Under the pieces are notes generated by a model, which worked only from the letters and a program-made list of their open reading frames with translations, had not been told where the DNA came from and ran no database searches. A stretch of 64,000 nucleotides of DNA, taken from the NCBI GenBank assembly GCA_945643635.1, contig CALZFC010000249.1:1316001-1380000 (forward strand), in the 5' to 3' direction. A program made the position numbers and the translations under genes. The first letter of the stretch is position 1, and the number at the start of each line of letters is the position of its first letter. This DNA is from Allodiplogaster sudhausi. Its lineage: Eukaryota; Nematoda; Chromadorea; Rhabditida; Diplogasteridae. Shown here piece by piece: positions 10,818 to 23,123 of the stretch.

Positions 10818-13800
10818 TTAGTCTTGGACGACTTGCGAGGCGATGAGCGCTCCTTCATGGTATTGCTGAAATTGGTTGCTTTCAAGGCCCATTTTTTATA
10901 TTTACTTTTTAAGCTAAATTAAAAAAAAAATGTCATAGCAAACAAAAACCTGCACTATCTCGCATTCGGCGTTGAGTTTCTCCATGAAATCCTCGATATC
11001 CTTCTTGCGATTCGGACTTTTCACGGAGAAGAGGCTGAGCAGCATGGCCATGTAGTCTTCGAGGTACTGAATTAAAGACGAACGAAACTCTTCCGTAATC
11101 TATTTGATTTTTCACGACTTTATTAATCTCGTTTTGGTAGACTTCTTGAACTTTCTCTCTGTCTCTGCTCGTCATTCAATCTTTTCCCTCCACGTCTTTA
11201 TACTACTTCTCCACTTTCACTCCTTCTCTCACTCCAACAAGCCATCCCCAGTAAACACCTTGAGTTTCCCGAACAGCTTCGACTCGCCCGGAAGTGCGAA
11301 GATCATATGGAGCACACCGCGCTGCAAATACGGCACAAACTTTAATCAATATTTTATTTTAGTAAAAGACGCTTAACCCTGATAAATAAAGAGACCAACA
11401 CTAATTGTTTGTAAACAAAATTAAGCAAAAACAAATATTAAAAAAAATAATATTTTCTACGAACCGCGTCCAGATTTCACATTTCGATCTCGTCCACGCA
11501 AAGCAGCGGCTTGTATGCGGCGAGGGCGATTCCAACTGCGCACGCAGACTGGAAGTCGACGTCTCGAACCTGAATATTTTTATTTTATTTTATTCGCTTT
11601 ATTCAATTTATTCAACAACTTTCTCTACCGATTTATTTGTTATTTATGGAAAGAGTTTTTTTGTACATTTGCTTTTTGAAGCTTTAAGAATGCAAGGTTT
11701 AGGATGTTAGTGTTTGGGAGTTTGGCATAAGGAATTTAGGGGTTTAAGATGTTTGATTTTGTGGTTTTGGCATTAGGCAGGCAACCAACCAAGATGGTCT
11801 CCTTTGGATTCTCGAGAATGCGTCGTGAATGCCTTCCTAAAAAGGTTCATGATCATGATTTTTCAGAATGTTTTTTATGTCGTAAATTGAATATTTAAAA
11901 CGCTGCTACTTTTGAAAACTCAATTAATAGATCGAGAAAAGTCAACAATCGCGCACGGGCATAGTCATGAGGCCGCTCTTCTCGTAGCCGCGACGGGTCG
12001 GTATAAAGTGCGAGAACTGGTGCGTCTCTTGGACGTTCTTCGTGTCGGGCGCCTCGAAGCGGCGGAGTTCGCGCGCGCGCAGCGGCTTGATCTTCTGCAA
12101 GGTAATTTTTTTTTATATTTCATTTCATAAAGGCTAAAGTTCAAAGATCTGTGATAGCATTTTATTTTGATTTAATCATGATATTTCAAACAATGATATC
12201 AACTGCTTTAAATTCAAATTTTTTGCTGTAACCTTTGCCATTATAACAAGGGTTAAAAGGCTATGATGATCAATGTTCAGAGATCAAAGATTAGAGATAA
12301 GAGATCAGAGACACCTCGCTAAAGGCGGACTTGGCGTCTGAATTGGCGTAAAGAGGCTCGCGACTCGCGAGAACGAGAGCGCCCGGCTTGTATTCAGAGC
12401 TCGCGAGCGGGTAGCAAAGGAAGCGAGTCTTCTCCTGAACATTGTATTATTCTTAATTCTAATTTATTTTTTCTAAAAAAAAATATTTATTGTTTTTTAA
12501 TATCGCGCAGTAGTAAAACTTCCGTCTATTTACACAGCTTATGGCCCGGGGTCGATTAAAAGCAGAGAAATCACAAGTATGTAGTTCTATGAAATTTGTT
12601 CTCAGTTTCGTACGAGTATTACTTGTTATTTCTCTACTTTGATTTTCATCCCGTGCCGGAAGGGAAATATACGGCATTTTTATTCGCTCGGATGTGCGAA
12701 TGAATAAAGGATCCTTTCTGATCCCCCGCTGAAAAACAGGGGAATTAAAGGTTGACTTTAGGCTCGCTCTTCGTATCATTCTTGTTCTTCTTATCCGTCG
12801 ACATCTTACGACGCTCTCTTCCACGCTCGATCATCTTCCGCACGAGCTTCTTAACGATCTCGCAGAAATTTTAATTTATTTATTTAGAAAGATTTTAAAA
12901 ATATAAATAAAAAGCTTTATTGACAACGGCACGGATTACACGATAGCCGATTTCCTAGAGAAGTGAATGGAAAATGTAAAAAAAAAAATTTAATTTAACT
13001 TAATTTAAACTCAATTTGGGGCGAGAAATTCAAATCCTTCATCTCGAAAGGCAGCCAATATTTTATCAAAAATATCAATCTTTACTCGGAGACCTCTCTT
13101 GATTCGTCCTTTACCCCAGCTTCCATGCCGTCGGAAGTGCCAACGGATTGGAAGCTTTTGCCGAAGATATTGATAGTCTCCACATCTGCTACTGTGTCAT
13201 CGTTACCTGCGGCGGGGATTTTGTTCCTAAAGGGAGAGAAATTTTGTAAACTCCATTGTAAATGTAAAATAGTATTTATTTCTTTTTGGCACTTTTTCCA
13301 ATAGTTTTTTTCTTATTTCTCACGTCGCGTCCTGGGTCTCTGCGTCGGTTAACGCCTTGGTGTCGGCGCCGGCCGAAGATCGGAGTTCGCTGCAAAATAA
13401 ATTTTTATTATATTTTTACAATTTATTTAATTTTTTTTATTAAAAAAAGCCTACCCCTTATCTTCGACTTCGCCTGCCTCGATGAAGTTCTGAAAAAAAT
13501 AGTTTGAGAAGTTTTTTCTTGTTTATTGAAAAGTGATTGGGTAATTATAAGAATTTGTCTTTATAACGCAGAAGACGATTTACGTTTTAACATTTATAAG
13601 AGTTTGTGCACCTCGAAGATCTGGCTCAGCTCGAGTTCTAGTTTGGACTCTGGCGCTCCGTACATTGTTGCCTGATGCATCTCGATTGCCTCCTAAATTA
13701 ACATAAATTTATTTAAATCGAGACCAATTAAATAGCTTTTTTTTAAAAGATTTTGAAAGATTGATATAATGTTTTCGCGTTCTTCTCCTTTTTGTTATAT

Positions 13801-14658
13801 TTTATTTTGAGTACGGTAGGTTCGGTATGAAAAGAGCGAGAATTCACGCGCCAAATCCTCCACTGTCGCTTTGGTCAGCTGAACGTCCAGGATGGAGTGG
13901 TGACTGAAGAAAGTCAAGTAGATCGGTGCCATCTCAATGTCGTCATCTTTCGTTTTGCGATCCTTGAAAACAAAAGAAGTACAGACTACATACATCAAGC
14001 TTTTCTACACACAAAAAAAATTGTTTGAAACAACATTGTTTGGTGCACGATTGTTTGAAACAACAATTATAATTCAGGATTTTATTAAGGGATTATTTCT
14101 ACAAATATTTTCTACTTTTATCTTCATCATAATATTTTATGCAATGAAAATAATTTAATTTCTCGCGAAATAATAGATCTTGCCGTGGCCACGATGATGC
14201 GGTGGTTAAGGAGTCTGAAGTCAGTACGAAGGATCTTCTTTTTGCTGCACTGTAAGAGGTTTTACAATCAAATATCGAATCAAAACAATGAATTATCTGT
14301 CGATTTGTGTCGAAGTGTTCGTGCATATCGCAAGATTTGTTCAAAGGCCAATCGGAATTGGCGTTTGAACAAATCTCTCCGAAGGCCTCACTAGTTCGAC
14401 GTGTTCTAGGAAGACGCGAATGAGCTCTGCCACAGGAATGGCGATGATGCGCATGATGATCCCTGAACAAAGTTAAGTTGTCAGTCTCAGTAATTTAGGA
14501 TCTATTGCTATTCTTCGACCTCTCGCCACCCTATTATCGATTGTTTAAAAATATTAAATCGATAACGACGAACGGTCATGATGTTCAGGCGAATTGTCGT
14601 GTTTTTGGCTGCGATCGTTCAACGCTTTTTGGAAGAAAACCTTCCAGCGCTCTAGGTC
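10818..14658 (-). CDS. Unrecognised multi-exon protein
   Basis: A chain of minus-strand exons joins mostly in phase: 14574-14658 (DLERWKVFF), 14392-14462 (RIIAIPVAELIRVFLEHVEL), 14193-14249, an exon from 13962, then exons near 13612-13692, 13450-13490, 13330-13390 and 13085-13227, two near 12920-12960 and 12750-12860, then 12315-12434, 11957-12094, 11786-11836, one from 11569, one near 11200-11330, 10950-11066 and the terminal 10818-10865 (ending SQVVQD, TAA). The products alternate charged and hydrophobic segments. No signal peptide or catalytic motif was recognised. Uncertain points are the exit of the 13962 exon and whether the chain is one gene or two (a stop near 13086 and another near 12745 could be real ends). 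The first coding exon was not found. I cannot name a family. Confidence 0.5.
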
Positions 14659-14757
14659 CTGAAGAATATTTTTATTTTATTTTAATCAATCATTATAAAC
14701 AAACATGCTGTCCTTGGCGCTCGAATGCTGTCCTCGGCACTCCGTCTGTGCCTCAGT

Positions 14758-16137
14758 CTACGATTGTGCCTGTTCCATCTCGGTATCTTTGTGAGTCTTT
14801 CTCGGGTTCCTCTTTGGAGAGTTGACTGCCGGCTTCCACTTCGGAGGGTAGACTCCTTTCTTCTTATTCTTCTTCGGATTGCGGCGCTTGCAACAAATGA
14901 CAATGCCAATGATGATACCTGAAAATATGTTTCAATAATTAACAGAATTGCAAACAAACTAATAGTCACTGCTAAATATTTTATCTTAATATATAAATAC
15001 TTTAAATATTTTACAGATGAGGCAAAGTTGCCAAACAAATTTGCTGCAATTTTACCTGCGAAATACTAAATACTTTTCATGTATGGTTTCATGTAAGATA
15101 TATGCTTTTATGCACATTTATTCTCCCAAAGCTAAATTTAGATGCTAAGTTGTCCGCCTGAAATTTTTGAATAAATTAGCATGATTCTATCTTTCATGCT
15201 TAGAATGCAAATGCATTTAAATATTTAATTGATGTAACAAATCTTGCGCCATTCCACTATTTCCCTTGTAAACCGTAAATCGAACAATCCACCCATTTTC
15301 TTGCATTGTCTCTCACCTGCAACGATCGCCAAGAGAAGCACTCCGCCTACAACTACAAAGATGGTCGAAAGGAGGTCGAGCGAGCCGCTCTTCTCCTCCT
15401 CATTGTCAGTGGTGGTCTAAAGTGATCAAAACGCCTTAATTAACAGTAAATATAAATTTTTTATCTGATTTTTGCATATTTGCTTAAAATTAAATCTAGA
15501 ATTAACGATATCTTCAGCCTTTTTCAATATTAAAATTATTCGCCACTGTCCAATACACTTATTGTTGCCACCGGTTGAATTATGCATTTAGACTTGGAAA
15601 AAAGTGACTTTCCAGACCTCGATGGTCGTGGTGCTCGGAGTGGGCGGAGGGGGCCGAGGGTGATCCTTGAGATAGTGTCGCTCGGCCGCTTCGCGTGCCT
15701 TGTACTCGAATTTGCTCTTCTCGTTGCAGTAGGAAGACTTCGAGCAGACGCACTTATAAGCTGGCTCAGAAGCATTTCCCACAGGTTCGCACATTCCATC
15801 AGAAGAGGCCCTCTCACAGCCGACAGGCGAGTAGGCTTTCACTGTGAGATCATGGTCTTGATTGAGAACGATGATTGCCGAGCAGGCGATGAAGTATGTG
15901 TTGCAAGTGATCTAAAATTCAGTGTCGCTGGAAACATTTCTGAAAAAAGATCAAGAATATCTTGCATAAACTTCGCGAAGCTGTAACTAATATGATTTAT
16001 GGGATGAACTTTTAAATGAACGCATTCTTTAAAAAGATTGAAGAATTTGTTTAAACATATATTTTAGCTTTTCATTTCAGGACAAGAAAAGATAATTGGA
16101 AAAGGAGGGAGATGTTTTGCCGACTGAGAAGGGGCAT
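14758..16137 (-). CDS. ET-module/Ly6-like membrane protein, copy 3 (altered ectodomain start)
   Basis: Exons: signal-like 16084-16137 (MPLLSRQNISLLFQLSFL), ectodomain ending at 15618, transmembrane 15317-15416, basic tail 14758-14918 ending MEQAQS and TAG. The usual ectodomain acceptor at 15939 leads into an 8-bp deletion and a TGA. A second acceptor, TTTTAG at 15912-15917, reads ITCNTYFIAC in frame from 15911 and would rescue the gene while dropping the first cysteine. The rest keeps the pattern (VGC, MCEPV, YKCVCSKSSYCNEKS). The tail stops before the two extra C-terminal exons of copy 1. It is either a neofunctionalised copy with a shifted splice site or a young pseudogene. Confidence 0.6.
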
Positions 16138-17297
16138 TCTTCTGTCGAAAAGCCGCTGCTCCTTCGGAGTCGACTTCTCTCCGCGGGCGCTGTCTCGTGA
16201 AATGAAACCTTTTCCCAGCACACTTTGCTTATTGGCAACCAAAGGGCAGAAGATGACGCTAATTATGAATATTCGGTTACATAAACGTCAAAACTTCTTG
16301 TAAATTTCGAAATTTCACGTTTTCGCTTGCTTGCAAGTCTTCCTATGTTTGCGTAGAAAAGAATGCCATATGGCACCAATAATGGAGAATGTTAGTCATA
16401 GTTACGGAATATAGTCTTTTAATTGAATTTTAGCTGATTGTGAGCGAGACAATTCTGGTCGGCAAAGCAATCGTTAGCCCCTACTTTCAAAAGTTATTTA
16501 TTTTATTTACTTCAAATCGTTCAATTATTTTCTATCGCTACCCCATGTGGTGGGCTCAAATCAAATCAAAAAAGATACATTTTAATATTTAAAATTTGCT
16601 TTTTTTCTTTTAAATTTCCGGCCATCGTTTTTAACAAGCGTAATCGTCCTTATTGTTACCACTGAGAAATTCTAACTGCTCGTCTTCTCATATGAAAAAC
16701 ATTCAAAAAAAAATTTACAGCGGTTCTCTGAAATGTATGCTAGCGCTTCGATATTCAAATGAGAGCGTGCGAATTTAAAACAGAGTTTTTTTCTTCTTTC
16801 TTTTCTCTCAGATTTGTGATGGCCGTCATTGGCTTGGCTGCTCTTTCACAAACTCTAAAACCGATAACTTCCGCCTAGCGCTATCAAAGAGCACGACATT
16901 TACGAGAGCTCGACCGACATCGATTCACCTGGATCAATTAAGTATCAATGTTTCAAATTGCAATATAAGTGTATTCCAAAATCAGAGACTGGTCTGGTGG
17001 GTGAAGGCAAGATCAAATACATCAGGCATGTATGACTGCGGTTTCATCCAAGTAGTGGACAGATTTTGTTCGAACTTGTCACGCCATCGTTCCATCTTGG
17101 AATCGTAATAAACACTTCTATACTAATTAGTTGTACGCGTTTTTACAAGTGTATCAAGATATTGTATGAACAATGGCGTATTATCGACAGAAATAACTAC
17201 GAAACTTGCATTGCAAAAAATATGTCTGACAACGGGTTATAAGAATTATTTCAGCTCTCTTCCATCACTTCTGATTTTTGTTTCATCGTGAATAAAG
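16138..17297. other. Upstream flank of copy 3, no gene seen
   Basis: Aligns with the upstream flank of copies 1 and 2. It includes the empty site of the 1.45-kb foldback element (near 16371) and one diverged 28-bp unit (near 16881). Confidence 0.5.
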
Positions 17298-17722
17298 ATG
17301 AAATTCATACTTCGCTCATTTTTGATTTCAATCAAGGAAATGGCAAAGCTACGTAACATAGGGAAAGTTAAGTCAGAGAAGGGAAAAATACCTCTCGGGC
17401 AGATGAACGGGAGAAAGTTGCCCAAACAACAAGGCTTTCCTCATTTCCAGTTAGCAAAATATCTCGATGCCATTAGATTACATCTGAAGTATGTAGGTAA
17501 TGAGAGGAGACGAACGGAGTAGGGGTGGCGTGAGCGAATAAGAGGAGGAGTATGAGAAAGTGAGAAAGTATAAGAGAGTGTGTAAGAGAGCGCAGAGAAC
17601 AAAAGATAGAGAGAAAGAGAGACATATAAGTTGCCGTGGCCGATGACTATTTCATTCGTTAATTCTGTGCAGCTAGGGCAGAGAGTGTGCGAATCTGAAA
17701 TATTCATACACAAACGTATAAG

Positions 17723-17760
<38 letters not shown>

Positions 17761-19989
17761 CGTTATTACTAGGGGAAGTGAATGAGAAACGTTTGCAAAA
17801 ATCTTTGGTCAATCTTGTCGTAAAAAAACAGGAAGCTAATATTCACAATTTGAAAATATGATTATTGAAAAGGCTGTGTCCAGCGAAATAAGCCCTTCGA
17901 AATACAAAAAAAAAGAATAACCGCGTCTTTTTGTAGACCGTTTCATTAGGAATGAGAGCGAGGGAAGTCCGGCTGGATACTCTTTTTCCAACTCTTTCTA
18001 CGCATGGCCCACATAGAATTGTTGTTTAATATTGCTGTCCCTTAAATGGGATGTTCGCAGAAGAAAAAATACCGTTAAGATCGAGAAATCGAAATGTCAT
18101 TGAGGGAAACGCGTTGGAAATTTTGCATATTTGCCTGACCTGAGAAACGAACAAGGTGTGAGGCGTCGAGGAGTAGCGCTCGCGTAGGTGCAGAATTTTG
18201 CCGTTACACCACGAGCTCAATTAACGGTTTCCCCAGTTTTATTAGTTACTATATCTAGGGTATTATCCCGTGTCTGACTTCAACGGTTTTTTTTTCTTTT
18301 GTGAAGGAAAATTTTTCCCCCAAGTTGTTCTCATGACATTTGTATATATTTATTTAGAAACATAAACACACTATTCTCATATTTAATAGAAATATAAATC
18401 TTCTGCGAGATGTAGCTGCGACATATATAATATTACGAATGCTTATACACATTTTTCTTAACTTCCTTGTTTATTATATTTAGATTTAGGCTTGACACTA
18501 AAAGAAAATGATATCCCGTTTTTGAAGCTATGTATACGCATGTATTGTGGAGCAATGTGTCGTGAATAAACAGTTTCGTGCGTTGTACTGGTTCTTCTCT
18601 GGTGTTTCTAAATCGAATCTTCTCATCACAAGCTTCTGAGGATCTCTGCTGCTGGTCGCCTTTTCCCCTGTCCCCTCCTTGCTGGTTATGGAGGAGAGAG
18701 GATAACGAAGAAGGATTGGAAAAGAGTACGGCCAGTTAGAGCGCAGGGAGAGAGCAAGGCGAGAGATATTAAAAAGTTCTGGAGGACTCATGAGAGATAC
18801 AGCAAGGGGCTGCTGGTGAAAGCTTCTCGTTGTTCGATATCTGGCTATTGTGTGAGAGGCTACTTTAATGACAGAGAGAGAAAACATTGAAATCATTCCT
18901 TCTGTGGCGAGGACAAAGGTCACAACTAGGTATATGCTTATTATTGGCTGCAATCGTCGCTCTGTTAATTATATGTACAGTTACGAGAACCATCTTTACG
19001 CTTAGCTATTCCCTGAATATGTGATGAAATAAAGTGAAGAGAGGAGAAAAGAGAGAAGTGCAAATGCCATCACTTCCACTCGACATGCTGCCGAGACCGC
19101 GGCTGCTGGATGCATTCATTTGAATCGTAAGCGTCACAGCCAAAGTCATTGCCGCGAAATGACAGAGGGCCACCCATTGTCAGAAGCGTCTAAGTCATCT
19201 CGCGATGGTGTTTAATTTTCAAGTTGCATGTTATTCATGAACCCAACACTTACCACCGTTCAAACACTTCACTCTTATCCCCCTACTAACTTCAAACAGT
19301 GAAAATGACGGCAAGTTCTATTAAGTTATGCACGGAAATTCTGCCAGAACTTTTTTTCTTCCAATTCCAATCTTGGCTGCTGCTTCTATGGCGATGTTCA
19401 AATATCATTCACCTGTTCAGTCGCTAATACATAATTACATCGAACAGCTACCTCAAATTTGTGCCAAACCATTTCAGTCATGTTACAGCTGATTCGAAGG
19501 CTACAGAATCGACTCTACCTCTGCTGAAAATCCAAACGATTCCGGCATTGGAATCGAATGAAAACGTAACGATTACGGGAGAGGCTAGCACCGAAATTTT
19601 TTTTAGAACTGTCCATAACTTTTTAGAACTTGGTAAATCGATCTTGCAGTGAATATTTTTGGTCGTCTTCCTTCTTTAAGAGGCTTCACCATTACAGAAG
19701 TGTAGCTAATGCAACTCAAGCAGGTGTGTTCCTTAAAAATTAATTTTCTATCGCTATGCAAAATTATAAATTAGCACGTGGGCAGTAAATTTCAATATAT
19801 AATTCGTGCGCTCAGACAGCTGAAGTGTGTCAGTGTAAACAACACCTGTATTTCTCAAAACTTTGCCGTATGGCATATCGGGCGATAGATCTAGCGGTGT
19901 TCGTTGTTTCAAGGATACATTTTTACGATGCGTTCTCGTGTTACTAAGCAAATTGAAGCGTTTCTTCCTGAAATAAAGATAAATGCAAC
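17298..19989. other. Duplicated non-coding block with (AT)n and low-complexity arrays
   Basis: 17300-17640 resembles 3500-3720 and holds a GA-rich patch (17530-17630). An (AT)n run lies at about 17725-17757. 18000-18560 resembles 25080-25580 (shared GCAGAATTTTGCCGT and TTCCTTGTTTATTATATT). 19530-19600 holds the GATTCCGGCATTGGAATC motif that recurs upstream of units D and E. The frames here, including 18528-18953 on the minus strand, have no paralogue support. Confidence 0.5.
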
Positions 19990-22355
19990 ATGCGAGAGTT
20001 CCCGCGCTCACTGCTGCACTCGTTGCGATTAATTCACATCGTAATTGGCGTCGTCAACGTCGCTCTCAACATCCTCGCCGCCGTCGCCATTCTAAGGCAC
20101 AGCGACCGAAAGATCGGCACTTATCGATTTCTTCTCGCGGCCATTGTGGTCGGTGAATTCTTGCTTCCTTTTCTCATATCCTTTGTTTGACTGCCAGCTC
20201 ATGCAAATCGCCAACGACATCACATTCAATGTCATCGCACGCTGTACATTCTTCCCTCCTTTGTATTGCATTTATGTCGATAGCCCAGTCATGTTCCCTG
20301 CAATATGGCAACTAACAGCAGGACGACTGATTGGTGGACTTTACAACAGCATAATTAAAAATTACGGGTTCAAAACTTCTAATGTTCTAATAATTTCAGA
20401 TTTTCTTAGCCCTTCTCGTAGCAGTTTGTGTTTCAATTGTGGTAAACTGCTTCATTTATCGACATCAAGTAAGTTGGTTGTTTATTCAAATTTCATTATT
20501 TTTTTGTGCTAACTACAAGCATTCTAACAAATCCAGTGTTGATGAAGCACCGTGTTTAATATGTACAATTAGTTCGAAAACAAGAACAGACCGATTACGT
20601 AAAATATTTCAAGACGAATTTATGAGTTATTCATGCTATGCGCTCACTACAATGTGATCTGAGTGTGTTGTCGCAGTGGAATACATACAGGGTTTGATTC
20701 ATTAAGCATCTCCAATTGTCCGGTTCCCGATGGCGGCTGTCACACTGGGCACTACTCGGCGCATATTGTATTCCCCCTGGTATATTGGGTTTCCCTGTCG
20801 TTCTTGCCTCGCTCATCTTTCAACCATTGTCTTCTGAACGCTCTTCTGAGTATGTCAGTAATATTTATGAAGAATTAATTTCCTCGTAATCGGTATCTGA
20901 TAAGGAATCTCGTAGGCATTTGAGCGTCTTTACGACTTTGAAGTCGAACTGTTTCTCTGCTTTGATTACACGCAGGGCTTCTTGATAATGGGTGAGTTTT
21001 TCGGGGGAGTACTGCATTTATGATCTTGTTCTGGTGCGAAGCACATAAATATTCACAACCATTTTTTTATATTATACATCATTCCATTAAAATTCGTTAA
21101 ATATTAAATTATTTTCCAGTCCATATCACCAAATCAACAATGAATAAACGAGCCTAAGTCCTTATCTGTTCTTATATTTGTGTATATGTACATACATATG
21201 CATGCAGGTGTCTTTTTCGGTTGTGTCTGCTTCATGGCTGTCCTTCTTGTTGCAATCAGCCTTCACATGCACCTCATAATTACTTCTGCTTCCTCATCCG
21301 TCAATATGTCGGAAGGACGAATTGCCCTTCAAAAGCGACTCTTCTTCAGTCTGCTCGCAACAGTATGTGAACGTGTATCTTATTTTAACAGAAAAAGAAG
21401 TATAAAATTTTGTCTTTGACAATTTTGACTTTGACTATTTCCTAGACTTTGGTTTTGATTGTCTTTGTTCGAAAATTATAATGTGCAAAAGAAAACATCT
21501 CATTGTCAGATACAGCATGAATCTTTGCTGCTTTTAGCTATGCGTGCCGGCATTCTTTGTCGCCTTTCCAGTTGTAAGTCAAATCGCAATGATGACATTA
21601 AAGATTCAGAACGACGGTGTGTCTTCTTTTTAAAGTTTTCAGCGAAAATTTTTTTTTTAATTATGGGAATACTTTAATTGAACAGAAGTTTTTTATACTT
21701 ATTTTTACACCGTTAAAGGAGGTCCGAGGCGAATAAATAGTGTCTTGTTTTTTCGCCTTATTTGGTCGAGATGTGCTAGAAACTTCGATTGCAAGTGTCC
21801 CGAAGTCACAAAAACCTACATGCCCTGAGGAAATGAACACTGTTTTCTACTTTGAATTCCCAAATATTTTATTTTCCCGCCATTTTCAAATATTTTAACA
21901 GAACAACACCGTGGCCGCTAGTCATGCCCATGAATTGAATATATATAGCAACCAACTTTGGCCGGGTTTTTCTTAACACGTAGGCTCACCTGGCAATGGT
22001 GCAAACCACCAGTTTCTGGGGAGAGAGGCAAGGGGCAGTAGCACCATTTCTGTTGATTCTTTACTCCGTTCTTTTTATCATTCCGTCCAAATCCGTCAGG
22101 GACTTCGTGGTAGGAGTTTTTCCCTTAAGGCCTCCTTTAAATAACATTCTCTTGTTATTGTCAGGTCTTTCGGCAGCCTTCATGGTCGTATTCTCCCTCC
22201 ATTCGCCGGCGCAATCGCTGACAATAATACTGACATCTTCTAGCTATCGAACTTTCCTTGTCGACCTTCTTCGATGTCACAAGATCAGATGCTCACAAGA
22301 GAGTAGCGTGAATGTTGCAACGACATTCGTGATAAGGCCAAATAATAAACCCTAA
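19990..22355 (+). CDS. Chemoreceptor unit A (serpentine 7TM, Srh/Str/Sri type), one donor missing
   Basis: Exons by comparison with unit C: 19990-20148, 20198-about 20356, 20400-20468, 20707-20853, 20916-20991, 21208-21362, 21538-21616 and 22165-22355. Family marks are YRFLLAAIV in TM2, CFIYRHQ after TM3, EGRIALQKRLFFSLLAT before TM6, LCVPAFF and HSPAQSLTIILTSSSYR in TM7. Intron 1 (49 bp) explains an apparent frameshift: the frame is restored only if it is spliced. At the end of exon 2, unit C has AAAAGG/GTGAAG but A reads ATAATT/AAAAAT, so the GT donor of intron 2 is gone and no in-phase replacement is obvious. Every other splice site and reading frame is intact. It is either a recent pseudogene or uses an unusual donor. 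Intron 7 (about 550 bp) contains an extra hydrophobic open stretch (21996-22110) of unknown meaning. Confidence 0.7.
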
Positions 22356-23123
22356 TGTTCAAATTACCGTTACTCCCCAGATTTCTGCATTTTTAAATAT
22401 ATTTTTTCTTCTGAAATGTGCAATAAACATTATACTATCTTATATTTAAATTGGAGCGCAAAGATTTAACAAGTTGAAACGTACTGAAATCAACAAAAAG
22501 TTTCAATTTATGGACTTTTGAAACAAGGATCTAAAGACGCAAACAATTATAATACGTATAAGTGTAGAAACAGAACATTCTTTCAAGCATTTTTATGTGC
22601 AAAATCGGGCGGAATGAGGAAGCGATTTCGTCCGTGACGGGGAGACTCGCGAATAGTGACTGAAAATGTAAGATTTGAAATATTTTCTAGTAAGGCAATC
22701 GGGCGTGATATTTATCATTAGATTTGGTCTTAAGAAGCAGATTTTTTTTTGAAGCTCATGAAGCAAGTACTGAACTAGGGCTGCAGAATATGAAAAAGTC
22801 AACTAGCTGCAGGAACCAAAAAAAGATTTCTTGACGCATGAACGGCTTGAAGTTGCTCAAGGCAACACATAAGGTTGGTCGTTTGAAGAATAGCTTTTGC
22901 CAAAACCATGATGTGAAGCAAATGAGAAGCGATGACAGGAAGGGATGGAAAGGGGACTAGGGAGTGATATAGAGACAGGGAGATAAAAGACAATGAGAGA
23001 GAAGCTAGAGAGAGACAGAGAGTTAGAGAAAAATGAGAAAAAGACAACGAGAAAGAGAGATCCCTTCATTTCACCCATGAGGAAACTATTGCCTTGAGAC
23101 TTTTCCTTTGCCTTTTCAGAGAA
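22356..23123. other. Duplicated promoter-side block of the PAN gene
   Basis: Matches 4000-4765 piecewise and holds a shorter purine-rich patch (22920-23060). No gene is seen. It is probably the promoter region of the PAN gene. Confidence 0.5.

Noticed and set aside
11912..12130. Plus-strand frame of 72 codons
   Set aside because: Antisense to minus-strand exon 11957-12094, which has good splice sites and 46 complete codons.
20149..20200. Apparent frameshift between exon 1 and the next frame in unit A
   Set aside because: It is a 49-bp intron. Units B and C have 51-bp and 66-bp introns at the same place, C's contains an in-frame stop, and removal gives the same phase in all units.
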